Shown: positions 12,153 to 23,679, counted from the first letter of the stretch. The stretch: DNA of 64,000 nt from Limanda limanda (GCF_963576545.1 NC_083641.1:19057523-19121522), one strand, 5' to 3'. The notes: a model not told the origin generated them from the sequence alone. Program-made: numbers and translations.

Positions 12153-12230
12153 AAGAAGATCCTGTTAGGAGGTTGTGTTGGACTATGTCTAATGATCCTC
12201 ATTATCGCCCTCACTATTGGACTCACTTAG
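12153..12230 (+). CDS. Alternative last exon of a syntaxin-3/1-type SNARE: TM anchor, version A
   Basis: The acceptor CCCCCATGCAG is followed by 26 codons: KKILLGGCVG, a hydrophobic run of about 20 residues, and a TAG stop. Length, the leading Lys-Lys and a single C-terminal membrane span ending almost at the terminus match the last exon of syntaxin 1/3-type t-SNAREs. In that family the exon anchors the SNARE helix in the plasma membrane. A second 78-bp exon of the same shape follows at 13018, as expected for the known alternative last exons of STX3. The SNARE-helix exons are not found in the window, so the gene body is either upstream of base 1 or lost. Copies of this exon are at 46878, 55196 and 61841. 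Confidence 0.55.
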   Translation, partial: KKILLGGCVGLCLMILIIALTIGLT

Positions 12231-13017
12231 GACCATAAGAGAACCTCACAGAGCAGGCAGGACCTGGCGTGATGCACAGCACAGTACAAAGTGTTCAGGT
12301 GTTACAGTTGGCTCTGTGATGTGCAGTCAGGAACTGCTGCTACAGTAAGAAATAGAAATTTTTCATGTGGTAATTTTATATATATATGCTATTTATTCAT
12401 TGAAATGAAAGAAAATATATTTAAACGTATTGTATTGTAACGTTTTCTGGATATGAAAGGACTTCTCGGGATAAGAGGTTTGGGCCCAGTCACACAGCCT
12501 CTACAGTAGAGTTGCCATTGAGCCTTTCATCTGAAGATTGACTGAATGTGAGATAGGCCTTTTTCAGTAATCAACCCTGGAAAATGAGATTACACAGTTT
12601 AAGTTTACTTTAAAGCCACTTCCATACACGGCTTATTTCAAGAGCTATCTTTCTGCGCTACCTTCTACAACCACTAGATGTCCATAAAATTCAGAATTTC
12701 TATTTTCTACACAGTGTCTTTAAATACAAGTTTGTATTATTGTTGCATGTGTGAAAATAAATATATGTAATATATGTTGTTTAATGTATTATTCTGAACA
12801 AAATGCAGGAACTATAAATGTATGATTTTAAAGGTAGACGATGCATCCAACCCACACTCCATACGCAAACATCCATTTCTTTACTCCTGCTTTTTTCCAA
12901 TCTGCATATTGTTCGGAATATTATGAATACGATCAAATATGTTAAGTCATACTTCTAACATGTTTTCCTCTGCTCCCCAAATGCTACCTCGGATTATCTG
13001 TTGTTAACACTGATCAG

Positions 13018-13095
13018 AAGAAAATCATGATTCTTATATGCTGTGTGGTTCTGGGGATTGTCATTGCTTCCATCATCGGGGGAACGTTGGCCTAA
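13018..13095 (+). CDS. Alternative last exon of a syntaxin-1/3-type SNARE: TM anchor, version B
   Basis: After TTGTTAACACTGATCAG come 26 codons starting KKIMILICCVVLGIVIAS, ending GGTLA and a TAA stop. The KKIM-ICCV-LG---AS-IGG pattern is the hallmark membrane anchor of syntaxin 1A/1B and STX3B-type isoforms. It has exactly the same length and phase as the exon at 12153, which supports mutually exclusive last exons. This version is missing from the duplicated units downstream (the segment between about 12488 and 13725 is absent there). Confidence 0.65.
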   Translation, partial: KKIMILICCVVLGIVIASIIGGTLA

Positions 13096-13329
13096 CCCTC
13101 TGTCCCAGTTACACAGAAACACACACACACACACGGAGCAAAAACAGCAGATCTACAAATTCCGTTTCCTGTTTTCCTGAATGCAATCTACAACACGTTT
13201 AGCACAAGGTGCCGTGCCTGCTGTACGATAAACACATTTGAAACAGTGTACAGGGCCAGAGGTGCTTTCGCATGATTTGCTATTTTGTAAATGTGCGGTG
13301 CTGCAAACTGTTTATCTGAGTGTTTTGTG

Positions 13330-14900
13330 TTGTCAAAGATATGATGTTTCCAAAAGTGAAGTCTTGAATGGAACAAGTTGCTAAACGCCACATATCGCTA
13401 TACTAATACATTCCAACTTCCAAATATTCAGTTGTAATGTCTACTTCGTGCTGTACAGGCAAAGTATCAGGCCACTTATCGGCAATGTTTTCAAAAGCCA
13501 CGATATCTATAGATCTGTTTCTTTTCCTGTCTTAATTTCCGTTATCTTTTCTTTACACTGTCTCGGATGTCCTCTACCACCCTTCGAAGGCCCTGCATGG
13601 TTTGGTTCACTGTAAAGAGGCGTTTTTTTTGTATTCTGTTGTAAAAAGGGGAAGAAGACTTTTTTTGTTTTGCTCGTAGAGTCATCATCACACTGCCAAA
13701 CTTTTTCAAATGTCCCTTTCGTCCGGGCCTTACCAGTCGTGCAGCCTCTCTGACTGTGGCTGCGGTGTGAGTGACTATGCATGCATCAAGTGAGCGGTGA
13801 TGAGCGTGTTTGTTTGTAGCTAAACGTGCAGAGTGCGAGTCATGGGATGGGAACATGAGTGCTTGTTAATAGTCTCCTGTTTGTTTTGTATAAAGTGTAA
13901 ACTGATATATATATAAAAGAGCTCTCTAACACTGCCAGTATGTTCAATGAAGCTGTTAAAATTGAGTCTCGTCTGGTTGGAGGTCCTACGCTTGTTGTAT
14001 TATGTCTTTCTTTTATATATACAAACCCTGAGATTAGAAAAGAGCACATCCTCCTGTCAAACTACTTCTGTTTATTTGTGTGAATGAACTTCAGTCAGTA
14101 TGAATTCAAAGTAGCCCCGTGAAAGACTCATCAGACGTGCACAATGCAACCATGTTACCATGTGGCCTACTCGACCTGTTGCCTTTGTGTTGTATTGTGA
14201 CGACATGGTTATGTTTGTTTGATCCAAGTTGTTTTTTGTTTTTTTTCATTTCAAGTAAAGTTTGTCTGAAAAATCACATTCAGTGCGTTTGTGTTTTTGA
14301 TTTGGAGGCATCGACTTACAGAGACGATTTTCTTCGAAGTCCAACAAGGATTCAAGGATTCAAAGGCAGAAATAACAAGTTATCAATGCAACGAAATTCT
14401 TTTTTCCACGTGTCTCTACCTGATGTCGTCGATACATGTCTAAATATAACAATATAAAAATATAATAAAGGAAAACAAAAAAGAAAAATCCTAATTCATA
14501 TTCACTCATCACACCCATCCATAAAAACTGAGGTAGACAATTTTAACAATTTTCAAAGGGAATGTGCATATAGTCAAATGTGCAAAGAGACGCAATTTGT
14601 CTTTTCTTTTCTCATATTTATTTCAACTTTTCTTGTTTACTCATAAATGTAACATCACAGTGTGAACTGTTGTTGATGAATCTTACACAAGTAAAAGTAC
14701 AAAAGTATGAAAGTTCACTGTACTTTTCCTTAACTGCTTATATACACACACACACAACCCTGCGATATTAAACTGTCCAGACCAGGGTGTCCCCCACCTC
14801 TCAACCTGTGTCAGCTAAGATCTGCACATAGACCGTATGCAGCCCTTAACCCTGGGATAAAAAAGATTCTCTGGCCAAACCCTAACCCAAGGGTAAAAAT
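13330..14900. repeat. Caspase-unit 3' flank module, copy 1
   Basis: This long non-coding block lies 3' of each caspase copy. Landmarks are CCTTACCAGTCGTGCAGCCT, GTATTATGTCTTTCTTTTAT, CTACTCGACCTGTTGCCTTT and the tail CCAAACCCTAACCCAAGGGT. It recurs at 40836-42430, 47215-50800, 55535-57160 and 62095-63400, and partly at 27905-28073 plus 29907-30065. An L2/SINE-like segment (GGATTCAAAGGCAGAAATAA...ACGAAATTCT) is embedded. Minus-strand ORFs here (for example 13507-13856) are poorly conserved in frame among copies, so I do not call a gene. Confidence 0.8.
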
Positions 14901-15634
14901 GTAATAATACAAAACTGACGAAGACATGGGCCGTTGAAGTAAATAGATCCCCTATGTGCCAATAGCACACATTATGAACACGTGTACAACCCCTGAAGAT
15001 ATAACATGTTCATAAGAAGAAGTGTCTCAAACAATATTGAGACCTGGATAAAAGTAGAAGCTTCTTGTTAGTGTGCTTCTGTCCATGATCGGCATCTGCC
15101 TTATGTTTGAAGGGCGGTACTCTTCAAAGCGTCGCATGACCTGTGGAAACAGACAGGGTATAAGATTTTATAAAAACAAGACCATCATTACTGCTTTATT
15201 ACTGATGTTATTTTCCCTTTAAGGAAATTCTACACTTACTTTTCGGAAAAGTTTCTCGATGTCATCCTCATATGCGTGGGTGTTGAATACGTCGACAATA
15301 AACTGGATTAACAAAGACCCCCGTACCGTATCTCTATATGCCTTGGTGCCTGCAACGCAAAACACGAAAAGACAGAAGATACATTTATCGTCTTTCATCT
15401 TCAGGTGTGCAGGCGTGAAAAGAGATGAAGTTTTCTTCTATTTGGTCGAATCTATACCAACAATAAGGAGATATCTCTTGGTTTCTGATTTCATCAGGCC
15501 CACAGTCGCTTACCAGCACAGCGCCTTCCTCCTCTGAAACATGTGGCCCACTTTTAATACAGATTGATACAGAAAACAAGACCTTCATGAATTTGTATTC
15601 ATTTAAGTTTATTTACTTTCATCACCTCATCCTT

Positions 15635-15775
15635 TCATGCATCCGTTCATCCCTCATCCTTACCTTCTCCCTTCATCCCTACATGCAACCCTTCATCCCT
15701 CATCCTTACCCTCTCCCTTCATCCCTACCCTCAGTACTTCATGCTCCTTTCCTCATCCCTACATTCAACTACTTA
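15635..15775. repeat. (CATCCCTT)n-type minisatellite in caspase intron 5, U1
   Basis: Degenerate CATCCCT / TCATCC repeats lie between exon 6 and exon 5. Equivalent tracts lie at 32785-32925 (U3), 43135-43280 (U6), 51495-51650 (U7) and 57845-58085 (U8), with different lengths. Confidence 0.85.
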
Positions 15776-16581
15776 CCGCTTGCATGTCTCATTCTAGGTA
15801 CTGGCTGGGTGTCCTATAATAAGCACTGGTGGAATAATGCCTGAGAACAAGAGTCTCCCTCCTCTCAGACAAGCCTATGAGACACAGCTTCACCTTAACC
15901 CCTTCATTCAACGTGCATTAATTTCTCCTCAACTTCCAACACATCAATTTCCATTCAAACCTTTAAATTTATGGTTGGGGCGTAGCCCTTACTAGAGAAA
16001 GATTGGTGTACCTGTAAAGACTGGATGAGAATTATCTCCTCTGCTGGCCTGGATGATGTGGATTTTAGTTTTGTTCAGCAGAGCCGGACATTTCTCTGGA
16101 CCCAAGTGTTTATAAATGTTGCGTATTGGGAACTCATCCGGTTCCTTGTCATCAGATTTTGAGGTTTCCAGTGGTGTAGCTTTCGGTGTCCAGTCGACAC
16201 CTAGGATAGTTCCCAGTTTCCCGTGAGACATGAGAACCACTATCACGTTGTCTGTTCCTTGGAGTTTTGGATGTTCAGAGAACTTGAATAGAGCTTCATC
16301 GATGGCCTGTGAGAAGAAATTAGAAAGAGTTAGGTTTCATTTACTCATCGTCAACCCGGAAAAAGATATGTATTCCCCTTTTCACCGTGACGCACCTTTG
16401 CAGTGAGGTCTGTGTATTTCACCACCTCATATCCCAGATCTTTGAGAAGTTTCTCCGCATCCTCCTCAGCTCCACGTCTGTTTAAATGCTTAAGCGTGAA
16501 CTTCTTATTATTGATTAGCAGCGCCACAAGATTCTTATATTTTTCTCTGGTCACAGGGTAAATCTGTGAAGAAGAGTTTAA

Positions 16582-18984
16582 AGGATATTGTAGTCTTTTT
16601 TTTTAAATTTTTTTAGAGATACCAAAATAGGTTTTATTGTAGAACATTGTCAAAACTTAAAAACATTTTGTCATAGAAACCTTTTTAAAACAAAGAGACA
16701 ATGTTTAAATTTCACAGATTGTACAAAATATTGAACAAAACAAAGGAAATCATCTTTTAAGTGAAATTCAGACCCTTCTGTTGTAGCTTTATTTGAACCC
16801 ACCATCTAAGCAAATGCAGTATGCAGCCTTTAACTTCAAAACCCTAAACGTCTTAGGGTTACGTTGGAGCCTCTTGGTTTACAATCATAACTGAATCCTT
16901 CAGTCTGGAGTGAATCATTGTTATTTAAGGCTTGAATTCTGAATAGTGTAAGTATTTCCATGTTTCTGATCCACAGAGCTGAAGAACATCCAAAAAACTG
17001 ATAAATACAACAAAAACTAGCACCAATTTGCATCAGGTTTAAGTCCAAGCAATATCAACATTCACTGTAATACAACCACGCTTGTGTTTGTGTCTCACTG
17101 AGTGTAATACTATTAGAATTAGGAGTTGCATGTTACTTGTGTCACAATTAAAGTTATTTTAATTCAATATTAAGCAAAGATTGGACAATTTTGTTATACA
17201 TCAAATCTCGAATACACAAAAATGTAAACAGTGGCAGGGGGCTTTTTTGTGTTATCTCAATGTCAGACACCTTCTGAAAACAGATGGTGTAGCAAAACGG
17301 TGACATGCTATAAAACTGTCACGTTAAATAATTGCAGGAGACAGATTTTAAATTTAGTTTAAGGGTTTTTATGACAAAAAAAAATCATAGCATAATACTA
17401 CATTTAAGCTCTTTTTCTTTTTTTGTTTTACAAAACTGTCTTTTGCCGGGTTAAGCTTCAAGCAGCCGTTTTATTCAAATAAAAGTCCAGTTTCCTGAGA
17501 ATGTGCATTGAGCCACCTCACAATAATCTGTAAATAACCTGTAAGATTATTTACTATTTCACTATTCACTATTCACTATTTATTAACCCATATTAATTAG
17601 CTTTGAACCATGGATCATTTTGAAATAATTTGTATCAAAGAAAATCTGATTTGATTTCAGCAGCTTAAGCTAGCTGCAAACCTATCCCACCCGTCAACTT
17701 CAGTTTAGTGCTCTCCATCCCACAGACAAGACAAAGTCCTCATCAGGTTCTCCTGTCCTGTGCCCGTGGAGTCACTGCCCTTCTGCACTCCTGTCTCCTT
17801 CAGCGGACTTAGGGACACTGTTGGCTCCTTCTACAAACATGTTCGGGATGTCCTGGCCAAAGTAGATCTTACTGTTAGCTGCTATGGATTGGAACTTCAT
17901 CAGCTCCAGGTACTCCGGGGTTAACTTCATCATGTTTGCTTCAGCGAACTTGGCAGCAGTGTAATACTCAGCGTCAGCTTTGCCCTTCTCCCTGGCCAGG
18001 AAAGCAGCATCCTCTATTTCAGAGATCCTCTTCTCCGTCTCTTTCTCCATTATTTTCTGCTGGAAGTGGATCTCTGCTACTAGAGCCACTTTCTGAGCCT
18101 CAATAATTGCCTTCTTCCTTTCAGTCTCTGCTTCCTTTTCCACCACCTTCTGAGTCTGAGCTGTTACCATCAGACGAGTCTTTTCTGCTTCCATGAGTTC
18201 AAAGTTCCTTCTGATCGACTCAGGGATCTTTGGCTTGGTAACCCGGACAGCCTGTATTGTGAGTCCAGGTGCCATCGCATTGAGATCTTTCTGCAAAGCA
18301 GTCTTCAGATTTTCATCTATAATGTCAAACAGCTCTATGTAGACCTCCTGTAGTGTGTGAACGCTGCAGAACTGGTTGAGTTCATGATGAATCTTGTTGA
18401 AAATTAGAGTTTTGTCATAATCGGCAGTGTAGTTCCTCACAGTGTCCACCACTGCTGAAGGGATCAGCATGTTAACTACTTCTATTCTGTCGAAATAGAT
18501 CATCACACCACCACTGGTTCCACAAGGCACATTCTTGATCTCATCAGTTTGGAGAGTTGTCTGCACTGATCTGTAGGTGGTAATGAAAGGCAGCATGATG
18601 TGAAATCCAGGACCGTTCGGGGAAGTCAACAACGCCCCGCCCCTGTAGTACACAGCGAGGTGTCCTTCCTCTATCTTGTGAATGGAGGAGTGCAGCAGGA
18701 TGGCCATCAGTCCTGTTATTGCTGCAAACACGGCCCCTACGTGTGGCATCGTCATTCTCACTGGCGCTCACCTCGCGCTGCACTGTCAGAAACAAGAATC
18801 TGTGATCTGTGGAATAAAGAGTCCTGCTTCTGATCCACGGAACGGAATGACCACAGTGATCGAACAGCCTCCCTCCCCGGTCCTATCGCTCACCTCCCCC
18901 GCCCCCAACAGGTCCCACTCTCGTTTTACTATGACATGATGCTGCCTTCACGGCCGCTGGGAAATACCAGGATATTGTAGTCTT
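16582..18984 (-). mobile_element. LINE-type retroposition footprint carrying the erlin-1 cDNA
   Basis: AGGATATTGTAGTCTT (16 bp) is present at 16582-16597 and again at 18969-18984. Directly inside the left copy is a T-rich tract (a poly-A tail on the minus strand), with AATAAA of the minus strand at about 16632-16637. The insert is about 2.37 kb: 3'UTR of about 1.17 kb, coding region and about 0.2 kb of 5' sequence. The flanks match caspase intron 3 of the sister copies, where GGATATTGTAGTCTTATA is uninterrupted (39104, 58915 region). Confidence 0.9.
17772..18755 (-). CDS. erlin1: Erlin-1-like SPFH protein, intact intronless retrogene
   Basis: A single open frame of 327 codons runs from the ATG at 18755 (context GTGAGAATGACG). 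Erlins are ER lipid-raft proteins that form large rings and direct activated IP3 receptors to ER-associated degradation. An N-terminal membrane anchor (about residues 4-22) is followed by [18 protein letters not shown] and an SPFH/prohibitin domain to about residue 190. A Glu/Lys/Ala-rich coiled coil follows ([36 protein letters not shown]), then the conserved [17 protein letters not shown]. Details such as [20 protein letters not shown] and [20 protein letters not shown] favour erlin-1 over erlin-2. Normal erlin genes have many introns; this one has none and carries retroposition marks. No stop or frameshift is seen, so it may be expressed or recent. The C terminus is slightly shorter than usual. 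Confidence 0.9.
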   Translation of the reverse strand: MTMPHVGAVFAAITGLMAILLHSSIHKIEEGHLAVYYRGGALLTSPNGPGFHIMLPFITTYRSVQTTLQTDEIKNVPCGTSGGVMIYFDRIEVVNMLIPSAVVDTVRNYTADYDKTLIFNKIHHELNQFCSVHTLQEVYIELFDIIDENLKTALQKDLNAMAPGLTIQAVRVTKPKIPESIRRNFELMEAEKTRLMVTAQTQKVVEKEAETERKKAIIEAQKVALVAEIHFQQKIMEKETEKRISEIEDAAFLAREKGKADAEYYTAAKFAEANMMKLTPEYLELMKFQSIAANSKIYFGQDIPNMFVEGANSVPKSAEGDRSAEGQ

Positions 18985-18989
18985 ATAAG

Positions 18990-19847
18990 TAGGGTTGCAA
19001 AGGGGCGGAAAGTTTCCGGTAAATTTCCGGAAACTTTCCAGAAACTTTCCACGCGAATATTAAGCTCAGGAATTTTGGGAATTTTGAAAAAAACAAAACT
19101 ATGCAAATTAAAGGCTGAGCAATAAAAACATCATTCAAAACTCTATTTTAAAGATGTATGGAATGCATCACACGCTGCACGTTGAATTTCAACCCTCCAC
19201 TGTGCATTCTTCCATCACATGCACAGATTACTCCCAGCATCCTTCACTCTACAGCAGGGCTATTGAGGCCTGCTGTAGTGTGCAGGACTAGTCAGGTAAG
19301 TTTCCATGATATTACTCGGGAAAATATATTAGCATGCTGATTGAGGATTGTTCATCTGTTCATCTAGCCTATTTCCAGTCATTTATCCATCAATTGTAAA
19401 ATATGTTTACAGATGATTCCAATTGTTTGGCTAACTATTTATATCTCTGGCATTGCATTAGTGTTTTTTACAAACTTTTTTCTCATCTTATTCTACAGAA
19501 CAATGCCACGTGCACTATCTCATGTGTGGAGACATTTCACCCCATCCAATGTAGAAGGAAAGGCTGTGTACATTTGCAAATACTGTGCAAAGACCTATGT
19601 TAAGAATGACACAAAGATGCTGAAGCATATAGTCAAGTGCCCACAGTTTCCTCAGGGCTCAAATCAGCCTATGACACAACAAAATGTTTGTATTTATGTC
19701 TGTATATGACAAGGTAAATACAGTTAGTATAAATTACCCACAACATTTCCAGTTTATTCCCGTTAATTCCCGTATATTCCCGTTTATTCCCGTTAATTCC
19801 CATGGAAAGTTTCCAACTTTGAAAATTCCCGGAATTTTGCAACCCTA
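18990..19847 (+). mobile_element. hAT-type element (TAGGGTTGC ends) with residual BED zinc finger
   Basis: The ends TAGGGTTGC ... GCAACCCTA are flanked by a perfect 8-bp duplication, CTTATAAG (18982-18989 and 19848-19855). Inside, the + strand (19503-19708) encodes LSHVWRHFTP...CKYCAKTYVKND...LKHIVKC, a BED-type zinc finger (Cys2 ... His/Cys). The rest of the transposase is absent, so this is an internally deleted, non-autonomous copy that keeps the DNA-binding module. Confidence 0.85.
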
Positions 19848-20204
19848 CTTATAAGTAAATTAAACAAAAATGTACCATGTCTACAATGAAAACTTTCACA
19901 GGATACATTTAAGAAAATTTTGAGATAAACTGAGATGCAAACTAACTCAATAAAATGTCCCATTGTTTCCACTAGATAATAAAATAGCAATAGGGTAATT
20001 CTATCAATTAAGCCACATTTATATGACTTTAATGAGAGACTGACATCTTTCTTGTTCGGTTTCTCCCTCCAGAAATCCTCAGTAGTGGGGATGAGTGTGG
20101 TCGGCTCCTCCTTAATGCTCCGAGGCTCTGCAACTGCAAACCACAGAAATACAAGATTACGTCATAAAATTAAGTATTTGAGTCTGAAAGTACAATATTG
20201 GTTA

Positions 20205-21340
20205 GGGATGTGTTGATCCATCTTTCGCAGCCCCAACAATTCAACTATTTATTTTTCCATATTTGCCAAATGGGTTGTGCTGCCGAAGAGATGAAGCTGT
20301 TTTTAATGTATGTTTGGTCTAAAAATGATTTAGTACTCTCTGTCAGTGGAGAACTTCAGAGGCAGCTACTTGCTACCAGCTAGCCAATGCTAACCCCCAG
20401 ACTAGAGGTAGGGAGACTTTGACATACGTGTCGTAGAGTTTTCATCAGATAAACTTAAAATTTAGATGAGTGTCATCAAAACAAGATGGAGATCTAATCA
20501 AAACACGAGCTTCTGTATCTCAGACATATTTGGTCCAATTGAGTCCAAAGACATGTAAGACAAGAGTAACGAAATTATGACATAAAATCACAGCGCCCCC
20601 TGGTGGCAATAGGAAATGTCTTGTTTTGAGAACGTCTTACACTTGGAAGCATTCCTCCTCATCTACTTTGCGCAACCACGCCAAACTGTGTCAAATGGGT
20701 CTCAAGACATTGATAATTTAGGCATAAGATTACTGTGACTTTTCATGAAGCGCATTATTAATGGCGTGGCATCAAACTCGCCATAACACATGAAATTGCT
20801 GTAACTACCGTGTTCATGGGTCCATCTCCCTCAAACTACATTTGTGTAGCAACAGCCCCCCCTTGAGACATTCAGATGGTTTTAAGGAATGAGCGTGGCA
20901 AAATAACTGACTAGCGCCCCCTAAAGGGCAGCCTCGGCACTACGATTGGCCGACATGTACAAAAATCAATAGGGACATGTGGCCTGGCGTCAAAGTTTGA
21001 TGACACGCCATCAAAACACGAGCTTCTGTATCTCAGACATATGTGGTTCAATGAACTCCGAACTAGACATGTAAGGCAAGAGTCTTGACCTGATGACATC
21101 TACAAAGACACCATGACTTACAATCACAGCGCCAACTGCTGTCTACAGGAAGTGAAGCGTTTATCCTTGCCGCAGTGCGCAAACGCATGCAACCCGGAGA
21201 CGTGTGCTTGGTCATCGATCGTTCTCTCTTCACCGACTGCAACAGGCTTGAAATTGCCTCGGGCCCGTTAGTGCTTGAACTGCTCGTGTTCCAAACACGA
21301 CACGTCGAATTTACACTTCCCCATTGCCAATTCTTTTGCA
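20205..21340. repeat. Dispersed teleost repeats replacing the U1 CARD region
   Basis: Caspase similarity ends at about 20205. What follows includes CACAGCGCCCCCTGGTGGCA and related lines (20580-20600, 20910, 21125), repeated phrases such as CACGAGCTTCTGTATCTCAG (about 20500 and 21020) and no recognisable exon. Confidence 0.5.
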
Positions 21341-21349
21341 GCCATATAA

Positions 21350-21945
21350 ATAATTAAAAGCGCACTATTTGCAGCTAGCCGTCCGCTACATGGAAGATTC
21401 AACGACAAGCGCTACTCGTGCTGTGGTCTCGCGCTCTGATACATACGCTGCCTAGCAACGCCGCTCGAGCCCCGTCCACACTTGAACGCCAGGTATTTTT
21501 TTGTTACACTGTTGTGAGGACTAGAATACATTTATTCACATAAACTTTTAACAATTTTTGACAAATATGTTATTCACATCGAAAAAGCAACACATCTGTA
21601 AGCTATTTTATTTAGTGGCTTCAAGGTTGATGTGTAGTTCCTGTTATAAGCAGAGTGTTGGTTGGGACTCTTGTTTTAAAGGGGGGTTCTAACGGAAGGG
21701 GGCGTTGTCGAGAGAGAAGTTTTGAAGTGTGAAGGAAAATAAACGGTTGTGATGTCACGATTCAATAACCATCTCTCGTGTCATTTTTCGGCTGAGGCCG
21801 GACAGTATAAGAGGAAAGAAACGATCGGCTACACATCTAAAGAGTCTTGAATTTGAAACAAATTTAATACTTTTTAAGGGTCTTGATTTTCCCTAAATTG
21901 ATATATCAACTTTAATACTTTTCCAGACCCCGCGGATACCCTGTC
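21350..21945 (+). repeat. LTR-like segment plus half hAT repeat, composite copy 1
   Basis: 21350-21835 (from GCGCACTATTTGCAGCTAGC, with GGAAAATAAACGGTTG near its end) and 21840-21945 (AGTCTTGAATTTG...ACCCCGCGGATACCCTGT, an end I recognise from fish hAT repeats) occur in the same order at 31328-31705. The first part looks like the 3' portion of a solo LTR, with AATAAA and then a short R/U5; the family is uncertain. Confidence 0.45.
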
Positions 21946-22282
21946 AATACAACTAAAATATTTAATGTAATGTGTAATGTATAGAAAGTGACCTGATTGT
22001 TGGGACCTGGAGACTTCTGATTTGTGATTCTTCAGCGACGCCACCAGAGCAGCTCTTCTCTTCTTGATGTCTCCCAGTTCACCACCCAAACTGATAACAG
22101 AGAGAGACACAGGTAGAAACAGGAACTTATTAATTATGATAACATTATTTGTATAAAGATTCCTTTGACCTTTGACCACTGACACTGTCTCTGCAGGAGT
22201 GGAGTTGTTTGTTGAAGGCTCAGCATCAAAGGCTCAGCATCAAAGGATTCATGGTCCATTTATGTCCGAGATACAGAACATC

Positions 22283-23236
22283 GTGTTTTAATGGCGTGTA
22301 ATCAAACTTTGACGCCCTGCCACGGTCACACCGTGTGACGAAAAAACGATCTTTGAGTTAGTTTGTATCTCCATCTTTTCATTGATGACGCTCATTTCAA
22401 TTTGAAGTTGATCTGATGTAAGCCCTGGTACAAGTACCTTAAAGTAAAAAGGTGGAATATGGCCACTAAATGCAAAATAGCAGGCTTCCTGTTGCGTTTT
22501 TCTTTTTTGTTTGTCTGGTCCTGATACACCTGTGTATACATTTTTGTGAAGATCGGTAAATATGAACACGTTCCGGGGGTCTCGGGGGGCACCGTTGAGA
22601 CATTTTGCGACGCCCGTTGGAAATTCCTCCAGAATATGTACATTTTCACCACTTTCTAACTTTCTGCAAATTTTTGAAACTTTTTGAGCATGTAGAAGCC
22701 CTCAAAAAGCCAATTAATTCGTCGTAATAATAATAACTAGGGCTATGTTGTAGCACTAACGGGCGGGCAGGTGGTGTGCGATTTTAAGTCATGATTTCTT
22801 GGTAGATGTCATCAGGTCGCGACTCTTGTGTTTTGATGGCGTGTAATCAAACTTTGACGCCTCGCCACGTTCACACGGTATGACGAAAAGTTTAAATTCG
22901 AATATGTTTAGATCTCCATCTTGTTTTGATGACTCTCATCTAAAATCCAAGTATGTCAAAGTAAAAATGTGGAATATGGCCAAAATGGCCACTAAATCCA
23001 AAATGGCCACTAAATCCAAAATGGCGGGCTTCCTGTTGCGTTTTTCATAATGCTCCTTGAGGCTTTTTCCTATGATTAGTCAAGATACACCTGTGTCCTG
23101 ATTTTGGTAAAAATCAGTTATGTGGAAACCTAGAGGCTGCGTTCCAGGTGGCGCTGTTGAGCCATTTTGCCACTCCCATTTCCAAATATACGTACATTTT
23201 CACTTTCTAATTTACTGCAAACTTTAGAAGTTTTTT
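22283..23236. repeat. Two direct copies of a ~400-bp dispersed repeat
   Basis: GTGTAATCAAACTTTGACGC opens both blocks (about 22296 and 22839). Both continue through GGAATATGGCCA, GCTTCCTGTTGCGTTTTT, GATACACCTGTGT and TACATTTTCAC to a shared end near 22690 and 23236. Short internal repeats of AAATGGCCACTAAATCC expand the second. Confidence 0.75.
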
Positions 23237-23343
23237 GCTGCAGTATCCGTGTCTCTTGTGGAAACTTTAGGTGGGCAACAGTGACAACTTTTGGTTGTAA
23301 CACACAGTGTTTCACATCCTGTGATTGTTTTTCAGTGCTCCCA

Positions 23344-23679
23344 TCACAGAGCTGATTGCCCTTCCAAATAAGATGCAGACGAATGCAGATAAAGTGCAAT
23401 GTCATACCAATGCCCTGTGTCTGTAACACATTCGTCCTTTGACAAAAGCTCTTGATATCGTTTGTGTAATTCATTAAACTCCTCCAACATAAATATATAT
23501 TCCTGCAAGTTCTTCTTTACTTGCTCCAGGTTTGCTGGATCAGACATGAGTTCAGTCATTTTTTTCATTTTGCGAGTCAAAGCAGCTGTTTTATTCTTAC
23601 TAACTTGTTTTGCTTCCTTCATGTTTTCTAAAACAAACATTTCTTTTTGCTTTTCAGCATCAACAGCATGGTCAGCCAT
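23344..23679 (-). CDS. Coiled-coil ORF of unknown function
   Basis: A 111-codon frame begins MADHAVDAEKQKEMFVLENM and is rich in Lys, Glu, Met and Leu. It reads as one long amphipathic helix for its first 85 residues (KMKKMTELMSDPANLEQVKK, LEEFNELHKRYQELLSKDE). The last 20 residues look like intron or random read-through, so a donor near 23420 is possible. It resembles the helical N terminus of some retroelement gag-like proteins, but no zinc knuckle, protease or reverse transcriptase follows. Treat as unassigned. Confidence 0.35.
   Translation of the reverse strand: MADHAVDAEKQKEMFVLENMKEAKQVSKNKTAALTRKMKKMTELMSDPANLEQVKKNLQEYIFMLEEFNELHKRYQELLSKDECVTDTGHWYDIALYLHSSASYLEGQSAL

Larger units (their letters stand above)
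15027..20133 (-). pseudogene. Caspase-1-like copy U1: CARD-less, catalytic Cys to Ser, donors lost
   Basis: Exons on the minus strand, 5' to 3': exon 3 20045-20133, exon 4 16396-16563, exon 5 16036-16306, exon 6 15402-15533, exon 7 15240-15349, exon 8 15027-15140 (stop TGA). p20 keeps the His motif (MSHGK) but the active-site pentapeptide is QASRG instead of QACRG. The exon 5 donor reads AT where sister copies have GT. The exon 6 donor, with about 48 bp, is deleted, so read-through ends at a stop a few codons later. No CARD exon is found: similarity to the sister copies breaks at about 20205. An erlin-1 retrocopy and a hAT element sit in the intron between exons 4 and 3. Exon 5 shares the longer linker (SKSDDK) only with U8. 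Confidence 0.85.

Noticed and set aside
13507..13856. Overlapping minus ORFs of 91 and 104 codons in the flank module
   Set aside because: The frames are not kept open in the other copies of the module (27.9, 41.0, 47.2 kb), as expected of non-coding duplicated DNA.
14870..14900. AACCCTAACCC as interstitial telomere repeat
   Set aside because: Only two units, recurring as a fixed part of the flank module.
20040..20140. A hidden CARD exon for U1 upstream of exon 3
   Set aside because: 20.2-27.4 kb was read on the minus strand for VRTKFVEQ-like text; none was found.
22000..22090. Possible minus exon reading GELGDIKKRRAALVASLKNH between an AG and a GT
   Set aside because: Splice sites are plausible, but no partner exon or known family could be assigned and it sits among repeats.
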